Source: Leuctra nigra (Eukaryota; Arthropoda; Insecta; Plecoptera; Leuctridae). Taken from it: a stretch of 64,000 nt of DNA. Both the position numbers and the translations under genes were made by a program. The notes under the pieces are model-generated. The model did not search any database and was not told where the DNA came from. It saw only the letters and a program-made list of their open reading frames with translations. This document shows, in pieces, positions 38,951-49,900 of this stretch. The DNA lies in NCBI GenBank assembly GCA_934045905.1, contig OW203761.1:33034964-33098963 (forward strand), given 5' to 3'. Positions within the stretch are counted from its first letter, which is position 1. Each line of letters begins with the position of its first letter.

Positions 38951-40909
38951 CAAGTAATATAACTTACTTACATATTAATCATCACATCATATTAAACTAG
39001 ATAATCTATTTTGGAACCTATAGGCTAAACTTTACTGCAATTTTCTTAACAAGTTGAGTTTAGATGTTCAACAAATGTAACATGTTCAAAAGTGGATAAA
39101 CGTCCCTATAGTAAAAATCTGACTGCATATTGTACAATTATTTCTTGTTTTCTTATCAATATGTTTTTTTTCCTATTATGAGTTAAATAGTATGTTCAAT
39201 GTCCTGTTATTTCTTGTATGAACTTTCAAGCTGGACCGGCCCATGGTTACGGTACGGCGATTGTACTGGGCACACACACTGTGCAGCGAGATATAGGGGG
39301 CGCCAAATTTTTTAACCATTTATAATTTGTACCTATATTTTTGTACCTCCGTAATTACTATGCATTACTATGCGTAATTTCATACTTTTAGGAGAAAGTA
39401 TTTCAAATTAGAAAATAGTGATATAAATGCAAATCTAAATAACTACATAACGATGTCGATAGGTAGTACCTACCTAAAATATCTAGTTAGCTCTTCTTTT
39501 GACTAAATTTCACGTGCATAGTACGATGCGATGAAGTACGATACGATGCTAACCTGTATTCTAATTATGTCCGCAATGAGTAAAATCATAGATACTACCT
39601 GAAAACTCGAACTGCATTTGACATTTTTGAAAAGACAGCTAATAAGATAATTTGTATTTTGGTCTATTGCAAAACTACATGTGTGCACTCTTTTCCACTT
39701 ATGACTTTTTAACGCAAAAAAGGAATGGGAAAATAAATCATTTCGTATTATTTCAAGAACTTCTGTTATTCAACCGAAGATATTACTCTAATTCTCTGTC
39801 TTAAAAAATCTCGTATTATATATTAAAAATTTAAGGAAAGATGAAAAACACGTCTCAAACAATTAAATTGATGCCTACAGACAGATGAGCATTGAGCTTC
39901 ATTCTGAAGAAATCATTTATATTAGAGTTTCATTAGAACATACATAAAGGTTGCTCTTTTGTAAATGTTCCAGTAAAATTTATTATAATATACCATTACT
40001 GGCTTGAAAACATTTTCGTGCCTCCTGAACAATTGAGAAAAGTGCACATACGTGGTTTTGCAGAATAAGTTGGGTATCGGTATCGATAAGTGATTCAACT
40101 AGAGGAGCGATGAAGTATACTCTCCAAAATGCATGAAATTGTATCAATTCTAATCAAGAAATCTACATTTTTCCTGGACTGTGTGCCCCGGACCCGCATG
40201 CACTGGGGATATTCATACATTATCTCATAAAGAATCTCCAAAATATTCTTGCCCGAGGTGTTGAAGAGTCGAGGGCCGGCCCTGCTGTAGAGGCCTCCAC
40301 TTTCTGCAGGCATTGATACCAGTGTAATAAATATGTTGCACATTCATAAAAGTATGACAGTATGACCAAATCTTAGTTGACATTCCTTTTAGAAATGAAT
40401 TCAGTTGGTTTCTATACACTAATATTTCTTCTTCCAATTGCACAGTTTTCTTCAAAATAAATAATTAAAGATCCTGTTGAAAGCCTACACAGATAGGTTT
40501 TTTTTATCTTTTGCAGTACAGGAATTTGGTGAATGACGTAAAATTCAATTGTTCTGTTCTGTCACTGCAAGATGTGGTGTGGTTATGTTGTATAATGCAC
40601 TATGAAAGTGTTTGTGCATTGAGTCATCATCAATGACACCCAGCAAGTGTAATGTTGATCTCACTAGAGGATTGTTACAATAACAATCGTACGCAGATAC
40701 CTGTGGTATGATTATAATATGTCTAATTATAAATTACCCCAATACCTACCTAGGTAATGCAGTGTTTTTTGCAAATACAAAAAATAAATATCTCGGATGA
40801 TGACAATATGCATTGTTTTAATCCTTCCAAATGCAACGTCATGTTAATTTTATTTCATAGTTCCTCTATTTTATATTTTGATAAAATCCCATGTGCAATA
40901 CCTAATTTA

Positions 40910-41128
40910 TGTACACTCGGCCAAACAAAACTTGAACGTTGACCAAATTTGAATGACTGCTGGCCATGTCCCATAACCAATCAAAGCTTGTTATTATCAT
41001 TGAAATGTGAGGTCACCTACTAGGGTGAGACAATAAGATCGCTTAGACTGACTTCTGATGGTGCGATCTTACATTTATCAGCCTATCAGATTAATTGAAC
41101 GTTCAAGTTTTGTTTGGCCAAGTGTACA
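40910..41128. mobile_element. TGTACACTC MITE, diverged copy in the rdgB-SSRP1 intergenic region
   Basis: Ends TGTACACTCGGCCAAACAAA and TTTGTTTGGCCAAGTGTACA. The core is in reverse orientation (CAATCAAAGCTTGTTATTAT, then CACCTACTAGGGTGAGA). The second tier of the end differs from the CCCCCAAAT copies. Confidence 0.75.
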
Positions 41129-41211
41129 AATCATTTTTCATCATTTTTAATAAATCATTTTTGGGGGATACGTAGTTATTAGAGGTTGAGTTAAATGCAA
41201 TACATGTGTAA

Positions 41212-41641
41212 TACCTACGATCACCACACTTTACAGGGATTGGAAACTGTCTGCGTATAGTGACGTCACTCCCATAAGACCAATACTAAATGATGGCGGC
41301 CCAGGGCTTGGGCCGCCGATTTGCACCTGATGACTTCCTGCACCCGTTAACTTCCGGCCGGTGACCCGCGAAATTTAAAAAAAGTACGCTTTTGGAGTGT
41401 TTAAATTTGATTCACACAATTGCCGCCAGGTTTGAACGAGCTTCTCAAACTTGCCGCTGCTAAAGATGATGGCGCATTGTCGAATATTTGAATTCTGTTC
41501 TGGTTGGGAGAAAAAGACATGTGTCACGTGAGCAACATCACAGCCGCTTGTTTTATGATTGTTGTGTTCAAGGTGACCAAGCCCATGGCCAGCTAGTCAG
41601 ACAGTTTTCAATCCCTGTAAAGTGTGGTGATCGTAGGTAAT
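41212..41641. mobile_element. Inverted-repeat element with 40-base ends (about 430 bp)
   Basis: Left end ACCTACGATCACCACACTTT then ACAGGGATTGGAAACTGTC; the right end is the reverse. It sits in intergenic DNA between rdgB and SSRP1. Flanking TAATA-like words do not decide the target duplication. Confidence 0.75.
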
Positions 41642-42944
41642 ACACATTATGGTACGCACACAATACACATTGTGTAATACACTTTTTTTCTTATACACTT
41701 GACAGGCCTAACAACTCAAGATTAAACTCGATCTCAATCGAATGCTCAATTTTCGATCTCGAAGTTTCTAGTCTTGAGCATATCGAGCTTGAGCATATAG
41801 CATATCGACTGAGTTTTCAAATGTTTTGTTAATTTTGCAGGACTACAGCACCAACTTTCTTTTTATCTCCATCCATAAATATAATTTACATTGTTTTATG
41901 TATGAAGAAGACAGTCATATAGGCTAAACCATTTTTTGATGCTGGAATATAAAAAAAAAAAATAACAACAAAAATCTCTAGATAAAAGAAAAATTATCTT
42001 TGATGAAAAGTAGAGATTGAGGGATCTCTTTCGAATATTCTCGATCTCAAGGATAAATATTTTGCTTGATCTCGTCGGACTTTTTAAAATAATCTCGATC
42101 TCTCTTGACATGGAAAATTTCAATCTTGCACAGCCGTAACTACTTGCTTTACAAGAATAATATCTGTACATCGGAGGTAGAAGGCTGGAAGTCCATTTCA
42201 ATGATTCTTTAGTTGTGCTTTAAAACCAGTCATTATGCTCCATCCAAAAATATTTGTAATGTGACGAGATACATTGTGTAAGAGAATACTTAAATCTAAC
42301 AGATATAACTTTATTATCAGAGAGATATCTCTTTATTATCAGAGATATAGGTAGCTATATCAGTACAAAAGTGTGCATGGCAAAATCGAGAATATACATT
42401 TCCATCCAACCTTTTCCTTCTGAGGTAGTAGGTATACAGATAAATACCCGGAGACCACATTGCCGCAACTGAACACACACAAATGTAGAAAACAACCTTG
42501 AAAAATGAGGAAGAGTTTAAAAAATCATGGAAACTTATCTCTACGACTTGTCTTCCAATAATTTGTCAAATTTCTTGGTTTTACACTTCAATTTTTAGGA
42601 ATTGTCACTCTTTCTACCTAGGTAGTAGGTAGGTACCTATTTTAACTAAACACTAACTAAACTAACTAAAACATGCATATACATGGGCAGTATCTAGATA
42701 CGTATCTATGAAATATGGCTTTACCTTATGACCTAGGGTAGGTGGTTGTGAATAAACACCAACTGCTAGATGAAAATATTTTCCTTGAGTGGGATTCTTA
42801 AGATCGATACATTTGGATCTTGTATCTAGTATATTTTAAATACCTAGGCCAAATGTATCTGTATCTTGTACTTGAAATATCCACTTCTAAAGTATTTTGT
42901 ATCTTTTTTAAAGATTTAATATACAAGATTAATTTGTTTTCTTA

Positions 42945-43094
42945 GGGCCGGTACCAAAGTTAATCTGAACCGGATTCAGATTAAATTGGCGGCACAGCCA
43001 ATCAGTTAGGTACCTCAAAATTATTAAAACAGTTGAATTTAATAATCCAAAAGTTAGTTAATCTAGCATAATTTCACTTTGGTAATACCGGGCC
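42945..43094. mobile_element. PIF/Harbinger-like MITE (150 bp)
   Basis: Ends GGGCCGGTACCAAAGTTAAT and ACTTTGGTAATACCGGGCC, flanked by TTA on both sides (42942-42944 and 43095-43097), the 3-bp target duplication typical of PIF/Harbinger elements. A related copy in the other orientation lies at about 57731-57884 in SSRP1 intron 11. Confidence 0.7.
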
Positions 43095-43749
43095 TTACAA
43101 AGAGGTCAAATTAAAATTTAATGTAGAAATTAAGTCCCTATAGTTTTAACATCAGGATGATGCGTATGAGAAATAAAAAAATATCTTTTTTGAAGTATCT
43201 AAACATAATAACTATCTTGTATCTACATCTCTAAAAGTCTAAAAGTAGGTATCTAAATTAACAGCAGTATAAGCGCGTTTTGCGTTTTTGCGTTTTGTCT
43301 TTTTTTATAGCTTCTAGAAGAGGCTGTCGAAAACAGAATGTTGATATAAATTTATTATTCTTGTTAGTAACAATTTGGGTGTTATTAGATATGATTAGAT
43401 GGAATAATATGTACAGGTAAGCAATTATTAACATTATAGTCTTATTTTATAGTTATTTTATAGTTAACGTAAAGTGACGTCATTTTCGCCATGCGCGGTA
43501 CTGAAAAAACCTCCCTACAATCGAGATGAGGTGGTTTAAAAATAAAACGCGTTCGGCGGAATTTTCGGTGGTTTTGATAGCGGCGTTCTAGAATTCAGCG
43601 AAACATGTAGCGCTGCAGCGGACATCTAGCAAATTGTGTTCATTTATTCAGCGCTGCAGCAACTGCTGCTTGCATCAAAGTGTTCTTAATTTCAGCATTG
43701 TACAGCGGATCTAGCAAAAAAATCTTCGCTTTATTCGCTAGATGGATGC

Positions 43750-45745
43750 AAAATGGCGGCGTTTGTTTATTTGTTTATGGCGGCGTTTGTTTTTATACGG
43801 CGGAAAACAATGTCAAGGGGAATACCCATCGAGGTTGAGTTTCGTGATCGAAGAGCTACCGACATTGATACATGTTGCAACTTATTTTCTGAATATTTTA
43901 AAACTACATTTCAACCTGTATCACAGGACAAGTACGTCCCACTGCCAGAAGTGTTAGACCAGGCTGATGATAACTTATCATTCTTCACCATACACCCTTG
44001 TGAAGTGGTAAAATGCCTTCAAAAATTAATAAACACCAAGTCACCCGGCCCTGATTTAATTCCCATTAAAGTTCTTAAGCACTGTCGTAGAGCGTTGGGG
44101 CCTCCTTTGGCCAACTTATACAACAAGTCGCTAGAAACTGGAGTTTTCCCGGCTAGGTGGAAAGTGGCACATGTTACGCCGGTGCTTAAGAAAGGTAGTC
44201 GATTTAAGGTGGAAAATTATAGGCCCATCTCACTTCTCCCTGTACTGTCTAAAATTTTTGAAACACTTCTACATCAAAGAATGTTCACTCATGTGTCTAA
44301 ATGGATTGCGCAGGAACAGCACGGTTTCGTTCGGCGGAAGTCCACTGTAACGAACCTTGCGGAATACACGTGGGACATTGCCAATCATGTTAATAACCGT
44401 GATCAAGTGGACGCAGTATATACAGACTTTGCGAAGGCGTTTGATAGTGTAGACCACGCACTACTTCTTCACAAGCTAAAAGGGTTTGGAATTTGTGGGC
44501 AGTTCTTCAGCCTGCTATCAAATTATCTATGCGGTCGGTCTCAGAAGATTGTAATTGGGTCTGGTGTTTCGGAGTCAGAAAGTGTTACGTCTGGAGTACC
44601 CCAAGGGTCTATCCTTGGGCCTTTGCTCTTCACGGTATTTGTAAATGACATTCCGAAGTGTATAAAGCATTCTAAGTGTTTGATGTATGCAGATGATCTT
44701 AAGATCTACCGATCAGTCCGCAATGTTTTAGATTGCACTCTGTTACAGAAGGACTTGGAAGCGCTATTCGAATGGTGCACTACGTGGAAGCTAAGTTTGA
44801 ATGTTCCAAAATGTAGCATTATAACATTTACGAACAAGAAGAAAAATGTAACTTATTTTACTTATACATTAGGCACTATAGATTTAATTAGGGTTAGCTC
44901 TATTAGGGACTTAGGAGTAATCATGTCAAGTGATATGCTGTACAACAAGCACATAGATAGTATAAAGCCAAAGGCTCACAAATTGTTGGGTATGTTAAAG
45001 AGAAACTGTTTTCGTGATTTTAGTAAATCAACAAATAGGCTCCTATACATTTCTCTTGTTAGACCAAAACTTGAATATGCGAGCATTGTGTGGAACCCTT
45101 TCCATACAACAAAAATCAGTGGGCTGGAAAGTGTGCAAAAGAGATTTGTCAAGTTCCAATGTAATTCTCGCAACGCTCCACACAATCAGAACATAAACAC
45201 AATTTGTAATGACAATAGAGCAAATGATTATCTGAGTCTGTGCTCTGCACTTAATCTACGTACCTTAAGTGCCAGGCGTACAATTATGGATGTGCTGTTT
45301 TTATTTAAAATAGTAAATGGTTTTATTGACTCATCGCCGCTTTTAGAGCTTTTGAATTTTAACGTTCCGACATGTACAACAAGGAATAAAAGTATATTTA
45401 GAAGGGCGACTTGTAGAATAGACATTTTTAAATATTGTTGCATCAATAGGATGCAATCCAGTTACAATGTTGTATCTTCCTTGAATCCGGACTTAGATAT
45501 AAATTTTAATAACCTGCCGACGTTCAAAGCAATTTTAGCTTCTGAACTGATGAATTGATCTACATTGTATCATATGCTTTTAATTAATTATTCTCTATAT
45601 TCCTGTGTATTTATGTGTCTCATGTATCGTGTTTACTATATTTACACTTGTGGAATGTAAATTCTGTTGTAAATAAAGGCTTAAAATAAAAATAAAATAA
45701 AAAAAAATAAAAAAAAAAATAAAATAAAAAAAATAAAAATAAATG
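43750..45745 (+). mobile_element. LINE copy with A-rich tail
   Basis: The reverse-transcriptase frame is followed by a short 3' UTR with AATAAA near 45673 and an A-rich tail of repeated AAAATAAA-type words to about 45745, as expected after target-primed reverse transcription. The exact 5' junction is uncertain. Confidence 0.7.
43753..45558 (+). CDS. Reverse transcriptase of a non-LTR retrotransposon (LINE), 5' truncated
   Basis: An uninterrupted 601-codon frame encodes a reverse transcriptase with the usual order of motifs: SPGPDLIP, NYRPISLLP, QHGFVRRKST, YTDFAKAFDSVDH, SGVPQGSILGP and the catalytic YADD at residues 312-315. C-terminal thumb-type sequence follows (LVRPKLEYASIVWNP). The style suits the CR1/Jockey group of LINEs. 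No ORF1 and no apurinic endonuclease domain lie upstream, so the copy is 5' truncated; the first 30 or so residues probably come from flanking DNA. The frame is intact, so the insertion may be young, but the copy is not autonomous. Confidence 0.9.
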   Translation: MAAFVYLFMAAFVFIRRKTMSRGIPIEVEFRDRRATDIDTCCNLFSEYFKTTFQPVSQDKYVPLPEVLDQADDNLSFFTIHPCEVVKCLQKLINTKSPGPDLIPIKVLKHCRRALGPPLANLYNKSLETGVFPARWKVAHVTPVLKKGSRFKVENYRPISLLPVLSKIFETLLHQRMFTHVSKWIAQEQHGFVRRKSTVTNLAEYTWDIANHVNNRDQVDAVYTDFAKAFDSVDHALLLHKLKGFGICGQFFSLLSNYLCGRSQKIVIGSGVSESESVTSGVPQGSILGPLLFTVFVNDIPKCIKHSKCLMYADDLKIYRSVRNVLDCTLLQKDLEALFEWCTTWKLSLNVPKCSIITFTNKKKNVTYFTYTLGTIDLIRVSSIRDLGVIMSSDMLYNKHIDSIKPKAHKLLGMLKRNCFRDFSKSTNRLLYISLVRPKLEYASIVWNPFHTTKISGLESVQKRFVKFQCNSRNAPHNQNINTICNDNRANDYLSLCSALNLRTLSARRTIMDVLFLFKIVNGFIDSSPLLELLNFNVPTCTTRNKSIFRRATCRIDIFKYCCINRMQSSYNVVSSLNPDLDINFNNLPTFKAILASELMN

Positions 45746-46144
45746 TTGATCTGTGTATCAATGATTTAAATTGTCAGATATGCGTCGTTTATGAAATGCC
45801 GATGAAGCTGAGAGGTAAATATATGTTTCTCTAATATAATATGCCGTATTATTGCATAGTTTATTGCGTTATAATGTCATTGCATTTTTGATTTGACAAC
45901 AACATCCATGTTTTAAAATCTTTCCGCCACATTCATCTAGCAAAACTAAGCAAATCGTTCATAAATTAAGTGGGAATTCATCTAGCAGGATGCCATTTTC
46001 TCGCTGCAGCGCAGCATGTTTCGCTTAATTCTAGAACGCCGCTGATGGGTAAATAAAAAAAAAGCAAAACGCGCTTTATGTGAACCGGCTTAAGAATCAT
46101 GAATTCCAAAATTACTTTGAAACAGAGTATTTGGCCCATGTCTA

Positions 46145-46206
46145 AACACGCGACACACTGTCAAGTTACTTTCTGCTTTGACTTGACAGTGTGTCCCGTG
46201 TTTGAA
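46145..46206. repeat. Short palindrome related to the 26505 MITE
   Basis: AACACGCGACACACTGTCAAG and CTTGACAGTGTGTCCCGTGTTT face each other around about 15 bases. It looks like an internally deleted member of the same family. Confidence 0.65.
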
Positions 46207-46356
46207 ACTAGTTTTAAACATCGTTTAATTAAACCATATTAAACTACTACACACTTACAAACTTAAAATCTGTTTAAACTTTACCGCGCCGCGCGTATTA
46301 ATTTGTAAAATATAGAAGGCGGTGGTGAAAATATTTACCGCCATTTTCCCTCCAAC

Positions 46357-46841
46357 CAGGGTTGCCAGATTAGGCTATAAGTAGCCGATTGGGCTACTCA
46401 GGAGGTCCATTTGGCGCCTGATTATTTGATTTGGCTCCTATGCGCCGATTGGGCTCCTTCTGATATTTTCAGGCGCTTTTTGGGCTCTAATAAAAAAAAG
46501 TCGTAGAAAGCACTCATTTTGCCTAAAAACTCCATATCTCAACATTTTTATATGAAAAATCTTGCTGAGTATCTTTCTGAAACGCGTAGGAACGCGTCAA
46601 ATTCATTTCTAAAATCCAAATTTTTCCGGGGCTATGCGCCCCGGACCCGCATTGTTCTGGGGGGCCCTCCCCCCAGTCCCCCCATTGTCTCCTTACGAGA
46701 TCGTATTTCCCGAAAAACACCTGATTTGGGCCAAATTTGGGCGATAATTGGGCTATCTGTTGGAATTTTAATTTCGGCTCCTTTGGGCTACTTGCGCGCC
46801 GCGTAGCGGCGCCTCGTGCTCCAATATATCTGGCAACCCTG
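46357..46841. mobile_element. hAT-like element just upstream of SSRP1 (485 bp)
   Basis: Ends are CAGGGTTGCCAGAT and ATCTGGCAACCCTG, flanked by the perfect 8-bp duplication CCTCCAAC (46349-46356 and 46842-46849). The inside repeats the words TTGGGCT and GGCTCC and holds a G/C-rich block (GCGCCCCGGACCCGC). The right end lies only about 150 bases before the SSRP1 start codon. Confidence 0.92.
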
Positions 46842-46849
46842 CCTCCAAC

Positions 46850-46996
46850 TCCAAGTATCTTTGCAGAACAGCACTTAGTGGAGACTGGAGAGTGGAGATT
46901 AGGTAGTTTGTAATTTCGATTTTGAAAACAGTTTAATTAATTTAATGTGTGTTTTGACACCTATTTAGCGCTATACTCAGCTAATACTCCGAAAAA
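46850..46996 (+). promoter_or_regulatory. Promoter and 5' leader of SSRP1
   Basis: Only 147 bases separate the hAT right-side duplication from the SSRP1 ATG, so core promoter and leader must lie here unless transcription starts in or beyond the transposon. No TATA box is evident at a fitting place; ACTCAGCT at about 46976 is a weak initiator-like word. Confidence 0.35.
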
Positions 46997-49900
46997 ATGG
47001 TTGACTTTTTGGACTATTCTGATATATCAGCCGAAGTGAAGGGTGCGATGGTAAGCATAATTCCTAACCATACTTCTCTGCCTATCTTTGAGAGAACCCA
47101 ACCGGGGCCTCGCAGCAAGCAAACAAAGAGGGTAGGTAATAGCTGTAATAGACCGGTTAACTGGTGTTGTTTATTTTTTTGTCAAAATATTTACTATAGT
47201 CCAGGCTTAGGGTGCACAAGCTAATTAGGTATGTAGTACCTAGAGCACCCTGCCTCGAACCCCAATCTAGCCCTTGTAAGAATCGCTGTGGATAGCATAG
47301 GTATCTTAGTCCCGACTTTTTGGACTACCTACCTAGGCTAGAAATCTTACAGTGGATAGCGTCATTAGTACCAACTATAATGTACCATGGTAGGTAGTGA
47401 CTAAAATCCCGACAGTCGGGATTTTCAGGTTAAAAAAATAGTCCCGACTGGCCTTGTTTATTTATATACTGGTTAAGAACGGCTTTCAGTATGACCGTCC
47501 AGATGGCGCTATGGATAGCGTACTGGACCACGGTGCAAGAGGTCGTCGGTTCAAATCCGGCCGGGAGCACATTTTTTATTATTTGTAATTTTCACAAGTT
47601 TTAATTCTGCCTAACCATAGAGTTATTTTTTTTAAGTTGCCCAGTTCGAATTTGTCTACCCATAGAGAGTTTTATTCCTTAGGCTGGCCAGTAAAACCTA
47701 CGGTCGGGACTATTTTTTTAACCTGAAAGTCCCGGCTGTCGGGATCGTAGTCACACCCATGTACCATGCAAACAGTGCTAGGTAGGTATGCCATTAATGT
47801 TCCTCCACTGCACTGCACATCTAGGGTGGCCCTGATTTAACTGGGGAGGAACTGGAACAGTAGGTACCTACCTACCTAATGAAGCATAGCGATCTGCATT
47901 GCAGAAAGCTAGACATATTTTTTGAACTAATCAGAAGAGCCTCTTGTGTGTTTCCTACTAGTGCAAGCACAAAGTAAACATTTTGATTGGTTGAGGAAAA
48001 ACGCTTTTCTGCAAAATTCAAATCTGCCTTCTTAATTGACCACAACCTTTACCAGCAGTTACAGAATGCCCTACTTGGTATTTAGTAATAGGTACCAACA
48101 CTCATCAATACTAATAGTGCTTGTCGACATCCTTGCAGTGTCCGGGCAAGCTGAAGCTCACTGACCAGCACATCATCTTCAAGAACAGTAGAACGGGTAA
48201 AGTGGATCAAGTCGCTGCCAGTGACTTGGAAATCGTTAACTGGCAGAAGCATGTTGGCTCTTGGGGATTGCGAATCTTCCTCAAGAATGGCACTCTACAT
48301 CGTTATGCGGGATTCAAGGAAGGGGTATGTTATTTACAATGAGCACGAAGATGGCTGGCAGAAGCTGTCATGTAGTATACCCATGGTCCGTGGACACCAA
48401 ATTGCTTTGCGTCGACTGTTGACTATAGATGTTATATAGATGTTATAGGCTTTCATTTGTTGTCGCATACACTTACCTGAAATAATATTTTAATTAGGAA
48501 CAAGATAAGCTGGCTAAGTTCTTTTCTGCTAACTACAAGAAGGACATGTTGGAGAAAGAGTTGAGTTTGAAAGGTTGGAACTGGGGTACAGCCAAGTTCA
48601 ACGGCTCTGTGTTGAGCTTCGACGTTGGTACCAACACCGGCTTCGAAGTGCCACTCAACAACGTCTCTCAGTGTACCACGGGCAAGAATGAAGTTACTCT
48701 TGAGTTCCATCAGAACGATGACTCGGCTGTCAGTTTGATGGAGATGAGGTTCCACATTCCTTCAAGCGAATTGGCAGGGGACACCGACCCTGTGGACGCA
48801 TTTCATCAACAGGTGGGTGGAATTGAAATCGGGGGTGGGGGCCTATTTTACAGGGTATTAATGCAGCGTAATGTTTAGATTCTGTAAGTGATTTTGTATT
48901 TGATTGCAGAAGATGATATTATATTTATTGTACATTCATAAGTTGTTAAACCGTTTCCCATGTAATAACATGGGGATCTGCACGTCAACTTATGAAAACC
49001 AACCAGGCAGACTCACTTTTTTATAACATGATCATAATTTAAGGCTATTCAACCAGTTTGATGCCTACGTTTGGCAGACTAATCGGCAAGCTGACTGGAA
49101 GCACCATTTTATTTTCCAGGAAAAAGGAGGTTTTACCTTTCAGTAGGTAGGTATATTGTCTTTCTAGGGAGTCATTCATGTACGCTTTTAGTCTCTTAAG
49201 TCAGGTATCGTATCGTAACTTTTGTTTACTCCAATGTTAACGTCCATAACAACGGTTGCTACTCTCTTAAAATTTAAGATAAGAGAGTGAAAATGCGTAC
49301 AGGAATCACACCCCTAGTGTTTATAACAACAATAATTTTCACAATAGATGGTTTAATGACAAGTTTAAGTAGGTAATGAAAAAGCTTCACTGTATTGAAA
49401 AGTAGCTGCAAAATACGGAGAAACGGCTACCAAAGACAAATTTTCAGACCATATTAAACTGGACAATATAAAAATATTTAAAATATTCATCTAAGATTCC
49501 TTATTTTTCCCTTATAAAACATCTCCAAATCGCTGCTACCGTCAATGTTTTATTCCATTTCACACTCTGTATTTCATGCAATTTTTTGCAATTGTTTTGA
49601 TAGTCACTGCCTTCCATGTGCTGTTCACGTGATTTCATGATGTCATGATGATATCGCGAATAATTTCATAATAATAAAATTAAAAAATCATTCAGCAATG
49701 ATTTTTTTGTAATTTGTTCGATTTTAAGTGGAGTGCCTATACTTTTACTTCTACAACTTACCTAATACCTACCTAGCTATTTACTTATTTGTCTGACTTT
49801 TCCAATAACGACTACACTTGCAACATGAAATACCTACTGGTAGGTACCTATAGACCTAAACGCAAGATAGTTCTATCTTGGTTCTATCTTGGTGTTCTAT

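Larger units (their letters stand above)
38951..43271. other. Intergenic stretch between rdgB and SSRP1
   Basis: AT-rich, with a MITE at 40910, an inverted-repeat element at 41212, a Harbinger-like MITE at 42945, and a fragment at about 40170 (GTGCCCCGGACCCGC) related to the inside of the hAT copy at 46357. No host gene seen. Confidence 0.6.
43579..46043. repeat. Inverted-repeat arms flanking the LINE
   Basis: A 42-base arm at 43579-43620 beginning AGCGGCGTTCTAGAATTCAG is repeated in reverse at 46002-46043 with about 90% identity. Further out, AAGCGCGTTTTGC at about 43272 is matched by GCAAAACGCGCTT at about 46065. The likely reading is a terminal-inverted-repeat DNA element into which the LINE inserted; its outer ends and target duplication were not resolved. 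Confidence 0.55.

Noticed and set aside
47491..47571. Functional tRNA-Arg gene
   Set aside because: Acceptor and anticodon stems pair poorly although both promoter boxes are present; called a tRNA-derived module instead.
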